From assembly GCA_026419785.1 (NCBI GenBank), contig JAODTK010005907.1:62001-126000 (forward strand): a DNA stretch of 64,000 nucleotides, read 5' to 3'. Position numbers and translations under genes: made by a program. Source of the DNA: Sclerodactyla briareus. Its lineage: Eukaryota; Echinodermata; Holothuroidea; Dendrochirotida; Sclerodactylidae. Positions 11,700-22,904 of this stretch are shown one piece after another. Below the pieces are notes generated by a model. It had not been told where the DNA came from, searched no databases, and saw only the letters and a list, made by a program, of their open reading frames with translations. How positions within the stretch are numbered: the stretch's first letter is position 1; each line of letters opens with the position of its first letter.

Positions 11700-12400
11700 A
11701 CTTGTCACTAAAGGAGTAAAGTTTTGTGCAAGTGTGAAATAAAATGGGACTAAATTATGCAAATAAACACAGTATTCACTCCATTGACCCATTTTATCAA
11801 CTTTAAATATCTCAGGAAACAATAGGGGACCACACTATTACATTTCATGGGAATCCAAAAAACTTGAAATTAGCAGGAATGGAACAATTTGTACACACTG
11901 CATAAACCCTCAGTGATTCAAGTCAATGTTAACATATTGGGGGACTAAGGGTAGACTATATCCATCAAGCTTCAAGAAAATCGAACAAAACTTTGAAATT
12001 TGGGATAAACCATGACAAAAAAAAAACACTGAATAACCTCCAGTAATCAGGTCTATGTTAAAAATGTTGGAGAGTAAAGGTAAGCCATATCTACCGTATT
12101 TCAAGAAATCTGACAAACTTAAACATATGCATAATTTATGCAAATTAGAAACGATGACATGACCTCCAGTGACTCTCAATCCATGATAAAAGTTTTGGAA
12201 CTCAGGTAAACCTTTTACCCACCAGGTCTCATGAAATCCAAGCAAACTTCAAGATTTGCATAAAGTATTGAAAATTAGATACATTGAATGACCTACGACT
12301 CTGAATCTTTGTAAAAAGTTTTGGACTGAAGGTAGACCCTATTACCAACTTTTGTAAAATCTGACAAAACTTGAAATTTCGCATAAATCTAAACCAAGTC
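11700..12400 (+). repeat. ~125 bp diverged tandem repeat (copy B)
   Basis: Counterpart of the array at 3200-3935, with the same unit order. 'gcataatttatgcaaatta' near 12129-12148 marks one of the palindromic steps. Confidence 0.6.
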
Positions 12401-12700
12401 ACATAGCACATACGGTTCATCCATATCTTGCTATGAGCCTAACAATAAATTACATAAAAATGGCTAATTAACCTGACACTAATAGGGACTTTTGTGCTAA
12501 AAATATATAGATCGTGTTCACCCCAAACTGCAAACGAGGAAGTGGGACACACATAAACACAAACTTGAAAAGCGAATGCTTAGTCTCTTCGTAACTTTGG
12601 TCATGAACTATCAGTAATACATGACTGGACAGCCGTTATCATCATGTTCATTATTCTTGTTTTATGACAATAACATTGGAGTATGTGCACACTATAGCGA

Positions 12701-12894
12701 GTTCCGCTCCTCGTATATGTTTATATGGATAGCATAAAATTGCAACGAATATGTGAAAGAGGACACCATAGTAAGATGTTACCTCTTGGATATGAAGAGG
12801 CTGCGCATGTTCCCTTCATCATCCTCTCCCCCTTCCCTTCCTGATAGTCAGTTCTTTCTTTCGTTATCCGATCGAGTCTTTCCTTTTTCCCGTC
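12701..12894. other. Copy-B-specific segment
   Basis: About 194 bp at the same position as the A-specific 64 bp but unrelated in sequence. It includes a pyrimidine-rich stretch from 12811 to 12894. No gene is recognised in it. Confidence 0.55.
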
Positions 12895-13033
12895 TTGTTA
12901 ACAAGTCACTGATTGGTAAACTGTTTTATCAATCAAGTATATCGGAATTAGATAATAGATACGTGTGACCAGCTCCGGGTTTGTGGTTTTAGGTGAGCAA
13001 TAAATCGTCGTTATCGTCACAGTGTGAATGCGA

Positions 13034-14470
13034 TTTGTGGCTAGATACTAGCCCAGAGGAGACAGGTGGACTGATAAATTGATACTTACTCAAGTCTCTA
13101 TCCAGACTGCAAGACCTGATGCATTTTGTGCAGACTCAACTACGTCAGTCTTTGGAGAGGTGCATCCGGATTGTCACTCTGCTATAGAAGACCTCTTGTT
13201 TCCGTCTGACGACTCCTCTGGACTGCTTGGTTAAACACTGCCTCATGAAATCATCATCCGCAGATTCTGTGTAGTTGTGGCAACAGTAAACTTTTTGAGT
13301 TGGCAGATATATGGAAAATAATACTGACCTGGTCAACTCGACACACGAGGGCCTTGACACTCTCTGTCGTTGCTGGGTTGACGGCTACTGGGAACCAGTG
13401 TCCCGCCCCTTCCACATCCCGATACAAAACCTACATTTTTGAAATCTTTGTAACACCTTGATTAGGTGATTTCAAATGACAACGGTTCCAGGTTACATGT
13501 ATGATTGCCTTCCACCCCCCCCCGTCTTTGTAATAGGTGGGTATATACTGGGGCAGATGGTATGACTCATGTCCAGTGCCGCGTTCAACAGGTAGTTTTT
13601 CATAGAGTTAGGTGTTGATGGCGTGGTAAGGAAGGGCGTTGTGAATGCTCCAAGGACCCCTGGGTGAATTGGTAGTGGCACGTGGTGCACAGGTGCCTTT
13701 CGGGCATGTACCAATGTCACTTAGGTATATTGGTAACAACCCACCGTCCACAATAAAATACCATAGACCATACCTGAGTGGTTTCCATCATTATCATAAC
13801 TGCTACTGGTTGAATTGGTCCTCTCCCACTCAGAGAACACACAGACTCTGTGCACTTCTGCATAAGAAGTGACACGTTCATATCTCTCTCTTTGATGTGA
13901 TTCCTTTCTCTTTTTCTGATGTTCCAGGTACCATTGAACCGATTTAGTCGGCTCCGTCTCCAAGCCCTTCCCTGGTAGTGGTGATCCCTCTGCTTACAGA
14001 GGGTGACAGCCCGATATTCTAAGGTTTTCTATATTCATAAGGGTCATTGTTATAAGGGTCATATTCATCAGGTTCCGTTTTTAATAAGGTTAGTTATTCA
14101 TAAAACAATTTTTGGGAACAAAAAGGTTTCAATTGTTTCATAAGAGCGCTTCGTTATCCATAATGCGAACAAAGGTTCGGTATTCATAATATTTGAAAAG
14201 TTCGTTAATTCAATATATGAAAAAAGGTTCGATATTCATATTCGGAAATAAAGGTTCGATTTCAAATTAGAAACAAAGTTCGATTATCATTAATAGAAAA
14301 AAAGGTTCGATTATTCCTAATAGTAAAAAAGGTTCGATATTCATAATAGGGTCCAAATGGTTCGATATCCATAATCAACGAGAGATTTTTGTCTTGGGGG
14401 GGGGGGGTAGGTACGGAACCCAAGGGAAGTGCGCCCTCATAAATGACCCTCCACCTCCCTATTGGCACGT
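13034..14470 (+). repeat. Near-identical core of the duplication (B)
   Basis: Partner of 4459-5896. The edges are sharp: to the left of 13034 'gaatgcga' differs from 'tactgcgc' in copy A, and to the right 'agtcaattttt' differs from 'taagtacaatt'. Confidence 0.92.
14016..14375 (-). repeat. ~25 bp minisatellite, copy B
   Basis: Same array as 5441-5800, lying inside the near-identical core. Confidence 0.85.
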
Positions 14471-14535
14471 AGTCAATTTTTATTGCCCCCTATGCACATG
14501 CTGCTGTAATATTTGCTACCTTACACGCTCCAAAA
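14390..14535 (+). repeat. Dispersed repeat following the minisatellite (B)
   Basis: Copy B counterpart of 5815-5960. It crosses the right edge of the near-identical core at 14470, after which it diverges. Confidence 0.7.
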
Positions 14536-15835
14536 AACCTTAACTCTGAACTGCAAAAAAAGAAAAAAGCACTTTGTGTCCAAAATGACCCCCAACCACC
14601 CCCCCCCCCCCCGTGGTACTATCCTGGGTACTATCCTGCATCAACCCAAAAATGGGTACTACTATCCTGCATTAACCCAAAAAACTCGTGATACGGGAAG
14701 GTGATCCGCGAATGTCCGCTGGGGCGTAGGCGTAGGCGCGAAGAATGAAGGGGTCAGGTGCGGGTATGGTCCTATAATTATTAGACCTACGGTCAAACCA
14801 ATGACAGGGTTGCTCGAAGATACAAGATGAGTGTCTCAGATGCTGATCAAATGTCCGGAAACAAAAAAAGCGCACCGTAATGGCGCTCTTATGGTATGAT
14901 CCACGGATGGAATGGTAGTCGTGTATAGTCATCAGTGCCCTCGGATTCGTGACATGTATAATAAATATAAATAATGTCGCATATTTCCTAACGTTCTAGG
15001 CACCGATCCCGCCCCCTCTCCTCCATCCCACGCCCCATCTATCAAGATCTACTAGCCTAGCCTAATGCTTGCTAAAAAAGAAAATGTCTTTCCGCCATCA
15101 CTACGATACAAACGCCCCTCCCCCCCCCCCCCCCCCCCCCACTGAATCAAAGCCCTCCCTCCCCCCCCCCCCCACTTGCTGGACCAATCAACCGTGTTAC
15201 CTTCAAAGCTCCCGGCTCTCGGTGGTGAGTAATTGAATCGAGGGCCGTGACCCCCCCCAAAAAAAAAAAAAAAAAAAAAAACGACCAATTACAGCATCTC
15301 TGGACAATCACGGGGACATGAACGAATCCTGGTGGAATCGTCACATACTCGTATAAGGCAGGAGTCAATTCACTTTCGACAATAACTTAATGTTGAAAAT
15401 CCTTTGGTGATGACCATTATCTGCAACCATTAAGCCTGCAGAAAATCAGCTCAATAGCACAACGTTTACAACACCCAGTTCGTAACTCAGGCGCGGTTCT
15501 ACTAAAGCCCCTAACCAAAAATAATAATATACGATCAGCTCCAGCCGATGATGGTGCTCCCACTTAGTGGTCAGGTAATACCCCCCCCCCCTCCTCCTCC
15601 AAAAATAATAATAAGCCTCAACAAACGCGCCTTCCATGCACATGGGCGCAAAGCTATCACAGTCGGACGTAACATTAACACAATTTTCTGTTGACAGTGT
15701 GGACGCCAATGATTGTATGGAGACTTTGTATATCGAGTAACGATATGCTTAATTCCGACGAGTTTTCGTGTCTGGCTTGTGGCCCCCCCCATTTCCACTA
15801 TGGTGGGCGGCATCAACCCTCGTGTGATGCAGGGA

Positions 15836-16022
15836 TTATATATTATATATATATCATATATATAATCTATATATATATATATATAATATATCATATATAT
15901 TATAATATTAATATATAATATAATAGAATTATATATTATATAATATAGATATATTATATATATATATATATATATATTATATAGATATATATATATATAT
16001 ATATATGCATATATATATATAA
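15836..16022. repeat. (TA)n array (B, left)
   Basis: Copy B counterpart of 7285-7466. Confidence 0.95.
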
Positions 16023-16208
16023 CCTCAATTCTGTGGTCACTGCACTGACGAAGGAACTATTAGTGGTCCGCAAGCTCTGCCTCCAAACATATCGGCGTTT
16101 AACCTTTCACATTTTTTCTAGCTCAATCGCTTAATTTTTCGCATCTCATCGAGACCAGCATTCATTTACGTAGCATTGTTTGTTTTAACAGTTTTTTCCC
16201 CTCTTTGT
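16023..16208 (+). other. TA-bracketed segment (B)
   Basis: Counterpart of 7467-7657. The hairpin region reads CTGACGA, aaggaac, ggtcc, then GCAAG, so the GAAA of copy A is changed to GCAA here. Either copy B is mutated or the base is a sequencing error. Confidence 0.4.
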
Positions 16209-16209
16209 C

Positions 16210-16241
<32 letters not shown>

Positions 16242-16291
16242 ATATATAATATATATTATAGTATTATTATATATATATATATTATATATAT

Positions 16292-16366
<75 letters not shown>
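16209..16366. repeat. (TA)n array (B, right)
   Basis: Copy B counterpart of 7658-7804. Confidence 0.95.
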
Positions 16367-16367
<1 letters not shown>

Positions 16368-17989
16368 CACCCCACGTTTAGGAAGCTCCACATTGACTTC
16401 AAACATTCACACTGGTAATTTCTAGTTCAAAGCCCATCACCCCCACATTTTTCCATGCATGTGCTCCCTCCATACAACAGGCTTCACTTTTAGCCATATC
16501 TGGCTACAACACGGTTACACCGTGCGTGTGTGTCGTTTTATTCGGTAAACCTTGGAAAAACTCATTAAAAGAATTAAACATTTTCATGAGATTGGTCAAA
16601 GAAAGTCCCTGCCCAATATAGTCAGCCATAGCCAGGTGTCATAATTAAGACCAAGTTAGTTAGGGACACCCTTACCCAGGCTTCCGAGGTAGTGCCTAAT
16701 CATTTGAGACCGAGAACTCGATAGCGCAATTCGGGGGAAGAATGGTAGAAGACCGAGTTGAGTGAAGAGAAGGGAAATGTTTAACACTCCCTCAAAATAT
16801 TTATACCTGTGTGCCACCAAAAATGGTGGTTTCTTCATTGGTACTGTAGCCTACATAACTTCAAATTGGATTTAGGCAAAAATTTTGATTTTGTAATTTT
16901 TAAAAAATAATCAATACTAAGAATTAAGCCCACTATTTCAATGTTCACCCCCCTTCAAAAATTAATGGCTGCGCTACTGCTCAGCTCAAAAAAGAATCAG
17001 GGAAACTAGAAGTGTCACTTCCCTTGCATCTAGAGGCCTTCATTTCCCAAATATTTTTGTGTACGGCTACGCGTGCCAACTGATGCTGGCTCTTCGCTCA
17101 AAGATAGTAACTCGCTCCGACCCCCATCAAATATCCTATCCCCCCTCTTCCAGCGTCCCCATTGCTATTTTTCACAACGGTTGCTACATTTTATTCACAT
17201 ATTGTCATTTTGCCGGTCAGATATTAATGGCTACGCCTGAGGGGGTTCCTAGCTTCCACCCTTTCGCGTAAATTATCACCTTGGCAGTGTTTTCTTGTTA
17301 TTTAGCTTGTAATCAACTTGCTAGAATGATTCTTTAAAAAAAATAAAATTCGCCCATTCGATGTTGAAGGGTAAACCCCTGGCAAGTGACTATATCCAGC
17401 GATCCATGTGTATGAGTAAAAAAATACCCCGGTACGATACCGCCAACAATGGTTGTTCGCTCCGAGTCCGCTTAGATACTCACTTGCAGTTACACTTTGT
17501 CTCCTACTTCTCGAAACGGGATTGCTCAGAGAAGAGGGGGGCTTGTTCTGAATACAGTATTCCTTAACTTTCTGTCATAGGAAAAACAAAACAACAAAAA
17601 AACGCAGGCATCAGGAGGGAGGGAGAATCATTGCAGAGAAGTGCCACTGCTCTGAAAGGGAGGACGCGAAGCCACGGCCAATGCAGTTTGGCTAATTCTT
17701 GTCCCCCGATTAAAGGATGATGAAGCATATTGCATATGCGTCAATGATATCAGCCTGATAGAAGGAGAAGAATGCCAGTTCAAATAAAAATCAGTCATTC
17801 AAACACCCAACAGCCACGTTTAGATTTCAAAATATTCCCAGTTAGAGTGCCTAGATTTCATTTCTGTTTTAGATGTGATTCTACCACGAGCAGGAACTTC
17901 GTTTTTATCCGAGAGTGTGAGTATAAAACGGTCTCTCACAGGCGTCGGAGGGGCATTTTCGGCGTCCTGGGAGGATGTCGAAACCAAAA

Positions 17990-18080
17990 AATTCTCAGTG
18001 TCCGCTCTGCGCCACCAATGGTGGCGCTCCGTTGAGCCGCGCCCTCCGAGTTAACAGGAACCTGGCATACGCCCCTGAAC
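17990..18080 (-). repeat. Dispersed GC-palindrome element (B, 3)
   Basis: Contains the best palindrome of the family: GCGCCACCAATGGTGGCGC at 18009-18027, with nine-base arms around one central base. It is followed by 'ctccgttgagccgcgccctc' and by 'aacctggcatacgcccctg', the reverse of the 'caggggcgta..ccagg' family start. Confidence 0.75.
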
Positions 18081-18419
18081 GTGTTAAATTCTCTAATCTC
18101 TCAAAATGCTTCAGACCGTTATGCCCCAATGCCCAGGGGATGGGTCTTAGGGAATCAATATCAACGTTGTCCACGTAACTTTAAAAAACAATGTTTTTTC
18201 ACCAAATAACAAAAAAAAAGATGGCAGGAGGGGGGAACAATAGTTTTTTAACTCTCGATTGAAGGGTCGTACCCCGCCCTTCACTACCCGCTGTCGGCGA
18301 ATTTGATTTTTCGAAACTTCCCCCCCATACAACGCCCGTGTTTTGATAAGTGTCCATAGGGCCTAGATGACATTTCGTGCCCAATGTATGGTAGGATAAA
18401 CTTATGTTCATTAGGAATA

Positions 18420-18530
18420 CAGTTGGCGTATGCAGGATTGGGCAACCCGGGGGCGTGGATCCTATCTAAGCGGGGCGCACCCATTGGTTGGCGCGGATCG
18501 TAAATTTTTTTTTGAGGTTTTAACACCTTT
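18420..18530 (+). repeat. Dispersed GC-palindrome element (B, 4)
   Basis: Counterpart of 9846-9960: 'ttggcgtatgcaggatt', 'acccgggggcgtgg', 'tatctaagcggggcgcaccc', 'attggttggcgcggatcgt'. It lies in opposite orientation to the element at 17990-18080. Confidence 0.7.
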
Positions 18531-18994
18531 CAGAAGCCGGAAATGGCACCTTAGGGGCTGAGAGGACGACCGTTTACTCAATATCGGTTGAAATGAAACA
18601 AAGTGCCTTCTCGTTGTGGAATACACTGAAACAAAAATTATCCTGCCCCTTACTGGAATATATTGGAATCTAAATGTGAGGGTAGGGTTCCTTCTCCACA
18701 TGATTCACAAATATATGAACCAACGCCATTCGAGTGACAGCATGATTCCTCGACCGTCAACCCATACAGTATATGCCCTGGCGCACTAAACAAACTCTCT
18801 TATGGTCACTAATATGATTAAAGTGCCGTTATATGTTAGGGCTTATTGTTTAATCTTTAAGGACCCAGAGTTAAAATGAATGTGAACAATCGGTTCAATG
18901 TTTGAATAAACTGATGTGTAAGTGTATCGCATGTGCATTCTTCTCCTTCAAAAACGTACACATTCATATCAGGCTGAGATTCTTGACGACATTT

Positions 18995-19110
18995 CCATCT
19001 GAGCGGAGCGCCACCGTTGTTGGCGCGTTAGCGCAAACCAGACATTTCGACTTTTCATACCTCCTAGATCGACGGAGGAAATGGAACTGCTGGGCCGAAT
19101 TGAAAAAATT
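18995..19110 (+). repeat. Dispersed GC-palindrome element
   Basis: 'ctgagcggagcgccaccg', 'ttgttggcgcgttagcgc', 'acatttcgacttttcat', 'cctcctagatcg'. This is the first family member outside the large duplication on the right. Confidence 0.65.
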
Positions 19111-19293
19111 GGAATGTGCAATTTAGTAAGAAAGAATGTTGAAGAGTTGTTCCACTCTGCAGAAATATAAGCAGATAAATTTATAGCAAACACAGCATTA
19201 CGGCCTCTTTAATTTTCATGGAAGAATATGTCAGCAGAGATTTCAAAACTCAATACAAAGCGCCTACTGACAAGTTTATAATTGGACGCTAAA

Positions 19294-19360
19294 CAGGGTG
19301 GAGCTAGGATTGGAACCCAACCCCTTCATGTTAGCATATATCTGATCTCACGGTACTTGA
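19294..19360 (-). repeat. Possible tRNA-derived SINE fragment
   Basis: The reverse strand reads 'ggttgggttccaatcctagc', close to a Pol III box B (GGTTCGANTCC), and ends 'tagctccacc' like a tRNA acceptor arm. It is preceded by 'accgtgagatcagatatatg', which could be a decayed anticodon arm. Box A is not clear. A chance match or an old tRNA pseudogene is possible. Confidence 0.35.
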
Positions 19361-19369
19361 CTTCAGTGC

Positions 19370-19585
19370 CGTAGCTATGACTTTTTCAGGGGAGGCGCTG
19401 GATGGGGAGTAGATCGTGGCGTTCGCCAGACTTTTTGTCTGGGGGCACAGACATTCTCCGGGCGCACAAGATACTATCTAAGGCGGAGCGTGACCTTGGG
19501 TTGGCGCCAAAGGAAAATTTTCGATGCTGCAAGCCCCACAGATTGCCGGAAATGGGCCTTCCCGGGCGTTTTAGGTGCCGTTACC
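19370..19585 (+). repeat. Dispersed GC-palindrome element
   Basis: A full-order member: 'agtgccgtagctatgacttt', 'caggggaggcgctgg', 'gatactatctaaggcggagc', 'gggttggcgccaaag', 'gaaaattttcgatgctgcaa', then 'agattgccggaaatgggcc'. It shows the module order of the family clearly. Confidence 0.7.
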
Positions 19586-20165
19586 AGGCTCCACACATGG
19601 GCCAATTTATGATTCACAAATTTTGTAATCGGTGGAGCGCGCATTTTTTCTCAAGATTCCAAAAGCACATCTGAGAGAAATCATGATCCCAGCTGAAAGT
19701 TAGGACATTTAGCAGCTCTAGTCTACTGTCCCAATTCTGATATACATGTTGTTATTTTGACCTCACAGGAAATGTAATAAGTAGGGGCCAATGACGCAGA
19801 CATTTCCAATAGAGCTTGCAGAGATTTCGGGAGACATGGGGGTGGAGGGAGGAGGAACGGAACGAATTTCCCACCACTAGTACCACGCTCGAAGCACAAA
19901 CTTTGTACCTTTTCAGTGCATTGAGGAAATTAGGCCACAATTACTGCCTTTCTCGTAATTAAAAAAAACAACAAATTAGCCATGTCTATATATCAAACTG
20001 ATCGTCGAATACTGACTACAGAAAGTTATTTTTTCTCGAAAATCACAAATCTCCTCGGGGGGTGGGGGCGGGGGAGGGCCACAGGGTTTACGAGAGGGCA
20101 CGTCCTCCCACCCTCTTGGCGACGCTACTAGGCTAGTGTATTCATATGCATGGTCAGTTGATTTA
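19586..20165. other. Unassigned sequence
   Basis: No gene or recognised repeat. A G-rich patch near 20055-20077 is the only low-complexity piece. Confidence 0.5.
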
Positions 20166-20230
20166 TTACTTGAGCGGAGCGACTGACAGCATCGGTTGGT
20201 GAGTAGTGTACATAGAAATTTCGGCACTTC
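20166..20230 (+). repeat. Decayed GC-palindrome element
   Basis: 'cttgagcggagcgactgaca', 'catcggttggtgagtagtg' and 'agaaatttcggcac' follow the family order, but the palindrome has lost its GCGC arms. Confidence 0.45.
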
Positions 20231-20595
20231 CCAATCTCCCTGTTCTTTTCACAGCCTTAGTTTTTTGTAGGGGCGTGAATTAAATGGTGAGATTGTCCTA
20301 TCCGAATTAAAATTAGGCAAATCTGAAAAAGTTGCCTAACTTCCATGAAGTTAGTTTGACGAAGAAACCACAATTTGTTGTGGGCACTCAGTAGATATTG
20401 TTGGGTAAACATGTCACGTTTGCTTCAACCCTGCTCTTATAAATCAGCAATACCCATGACTTGTTTGACCCTGATGCTGTAGTGGGTGGGTGGGGGAGGG
20501 GGGGGGGATCTAGTACAAATTCGCTGAGTGAGAACCTTCTTCGGACAAGATTTATTTCCGTATATGACTCACAATAGGCTCGCACTTTCAGTTTT

Positions 20596-20752
20596 TTGGT
20601 TTCTCGTATTTTTACACCCCTTCCCTCTTTCTTATTCCTCCCTCGTTCTCCTTTTCTTCTCCCTCCTTCCCTTTTCTTTTTCTCTTCTCTCCTCTTTCAT
20701 TTTTTCCTTTCCCCCCTTCTTCCTCTTTCCCCCTTTTCGTTTTTCCTACCTT
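20596..20752 (+). repeat. Polypyrimidine tract
   Basis: About 150 bases with almost only C and T on this strand, as mixed cctt and cttt runs. Open frames reading through it are rich in S, F, L and P for compositional reasons only. Confidence 0.85.
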
Positions 20753-21049
20753 CTATTACCCGGGGCGCCGCCCAAAGCCCCCCCCTGGATACGTGCCTGG
20801 GATATGGATTTTTCAGATATAGCCCGAGACTTTCAGTGCCTTATAGAAGAAATTTGGAATGTTTACGGAAGATGCGATTGAGGTCAAACCTATAGTGGAA
20901 GTTGGAACAGGCCAAGATAAGAAAAAATAGGGATGTAACAAAATGTTATGAGGCCAAAGAAGAATTCAGTGTCCAATTTGTGCCCGAGGAATTCCGGGGA
21001 TTGTGGTGTTCCAGACCGCAACATTTCAGACTTCCTGTGGTGGCCGGTT

Positions 21050-21480
21050 AGTCGTGCGTGCAAGGGCGGCGATTTGTGGTTGCGATTGGGGGGGGGGGCG
21101 GAGAAGCTGACTACTATCTAAGCGGAGCGCCACCCACGGGTTGGCGCGTAAGCGTACCCGAAAATTTTCCGTTCGACAGATCCCCTAGATTGCAGGGAAA
21201 GGCATTTCCGTGCTATGGACAGCAGCAAACATTCCTGAGTTATAAAAAAATTACTTTAGGAAAGGTTCTCCAAAAGTCAGGGATCACTTTTCAAGGTTTT
21301 GCGTAGGGTGGCTGTGACATTCTGAAAACATGACGTGCAAGTGAGGTTACGGTCATGAAGGAGCAATGAAATGGGCAATGGCAACAACCATTGAGTTCGG
21401 CGCGAAGCGCGAGATTCCGCAAGATCCAATTGGACCAACGACATCATTGCACTGACCCCTCTCTAACTTATCACTTAGAT
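21050..21480 (+). repeat. Tandem pair of ~428 bp repeats, unit 1
   Basis: Begins with the palindromic element ('ctatctaagcggagcgccac', 'gggttggcgcgtaagcgtac', 'gattgcagggaaaggcattt'). It continues with 'aggaaaggttctccaaaagt', 'cgtgcaagtgaggttacggt', 'ggcgcgaagcgcgagattcc', 'caagatccaattgg' and 'acgacatcattgcactgacc'. All of these recur in order in unit 2. Confidence 0.85.
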
Positions 21481-21905
21481 AGGCTTGAGTTTTTTACTCA
21501 AAGATACGGCCCGCAATTTCATCTTCCTCGGACAAGATGAATATATCTAAGCGGAGCACCAGCACAGGTTGGCGCGTAGCGTCCAAGAAATTTTTCGTTT
21601 TCAGACCACCGAGATTGAAGGAAACGGCAATTCCACGTGCCTTATGGGACAGTAAGTAGCATCCTAAAATTGAATACAATTTTTATTTTAGGGAAGGTTC
21701 TCCAGGTTTTTTAAGTTGGGTGTGGGACATTCAAAAGACGACGGCAAGTGAGGTTTCGGTCCTGAAAGGAGAATGGAAAGGGAAATTGCAAAAAAACCAA
21801 TACGTTCAGCGCGAAGCGCGCGAAATTTTGCAGGATCCAATTTGACTAACGACATTGCACTGACCCCTTTTCTGTATATCTTTGCGGACCACAGGCGCAA
21901 GGAGG
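21481..21905 (+). repeat. Tandem pair of ~428 bp repeats, unit 2
   Basis: Second unit, offset about 428 bp ('atatctaagcgg' at 21543 against 'ctatctaagcgg' at about 21115). Similarity is around 75-80% by eye. The motif 'agcgcgaagcgcgcgaaatt' sits at about 21808-21827. Confidence 0.85.
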
Positions 21906-22560
21906 GCACGATTCCAACTGGGGCCAGACAGGTGGCCAAAGAGTAAACAAAGAAGTTAAACCGAAATGCCGCGCAACGAAGCGCTCGCGAAAATGTTACA
22001 CTTTTGGACATTTCACTGTTTCATCGAAAAATCAGGCAATATTGGAACTTGGCCTTTTATTCACCTGAATTTGAATCAATCTTTTGACAACGACAATTTG
22101 TGGCTTTCCTGGCCGCATTTTCGATGCCGCACAGTGTGCCCTTATCGTGATAGTATGTGCACCGTGCACCCCAACTTTCAACAAGTGGGCGACACCCATT
22201 AATAAATGGGAAAAAATCACAGATACCGCCAGGTGTTAGACCTCCTCCGTCGCCTCAACCCCCCCTTCACCTCAAGATAGCGATGCGTATGTAATTGGGT
22301 TCGTGTATTTCACTAACTGGTTCCCTAACAGGAAATCGACAACGTCCAATGAAGGATCAATTAACAACCAAAGCTGGTAAAGCCAGTATTAGCAAAAACG
22401 ATAGGGATCGAAGTAGAACCCTTTTTCATTGTAATTAGAACAACCCCATGTAACTTTCGGGCATTTTTTTTTAAGGTATAAGTTCTTGCACAAGGCACGT
22501 CATATGTCTGAACACTACCGGTACAACAAAATGCCACGGCGCGTGCACCCCTCCCCCTTC
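21906..22560. other. Unassigned sequence
   Basis: No gene recognised. A decayed 'cgcgcaacgaagcgctcgcg' motif at about 21970-21990 continues the GC-palindrome theme of the neighbourhood. Confidence 0.5.
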
Positions 22561-22599
22561 CTGTTGACAAAATCGTGTTATAACCAGGGCGCGTACCGA

Positions 22600-22760
22600 A
22601 GAGATTTGTATTGGGGCGGGGGGTTGAAGTCGGAACCGAGGAAAGGGCGCCTTCATAAATGGCCACACCTCCCTATTGGCGAATAAGTAAAAATTTATGG
22701 GCCCTCAGAGACACGCTGCAGAAACAGCTGCGAACCTCTACTGAACTGCCAAAAAAAAAC
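22600..22760 (+). repeat. Dispersed repeat shared with 5815-5960
   Basis: Carries 'ttgaagtcggaaccgaggaa', 'gggcgccttcataaatggc', 'cacctccctattggcgaata', 'atgggccctcagagacacgc' and 'gctgcagaaa', in the same order as the sequence after the minisatellite in the duplicated unit. A vestige of the minisatellite, 'tagaatatcgaacc', lies nearby at about 22876. Confidence 0.75.
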
Positions 22761-22904
22761 GTTAAAAATTATCGATCACTTGGGGTCATTGGGGGGGGGT
22801 TTCTGACCCCGTGTATAAACAGGTAAAAAACCTTCAAAATAATTTACCCACGGCCACCTACGCCACTGCGATATAGAATATCGAACCTGTCGTTATTATG
22901 AATA

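Larger units (their letters stand above)
10175..18729 (+). repeat. Large direct duplication, copy B
   Basis: Second copy of the unit at 1589-10174, directly abutting it with no spacer. It is about 30 bp shorter overall despite holding a B-specific segment of about 190 bp near 12701-12894. Some motifs are better preserved here than in copy A; the palindrome at 18009-18027, for example, is near-perfect here but scrambled near 9440. Sequence unique to the right flank starts at 18730. Confidence 0.9.

Noticed and set aside
20528..20895. Hydrophobic, S/F/L/P-rich frames suggesting membrane proteins
   Set aside because: They are translations of a polypyrimidine tract.
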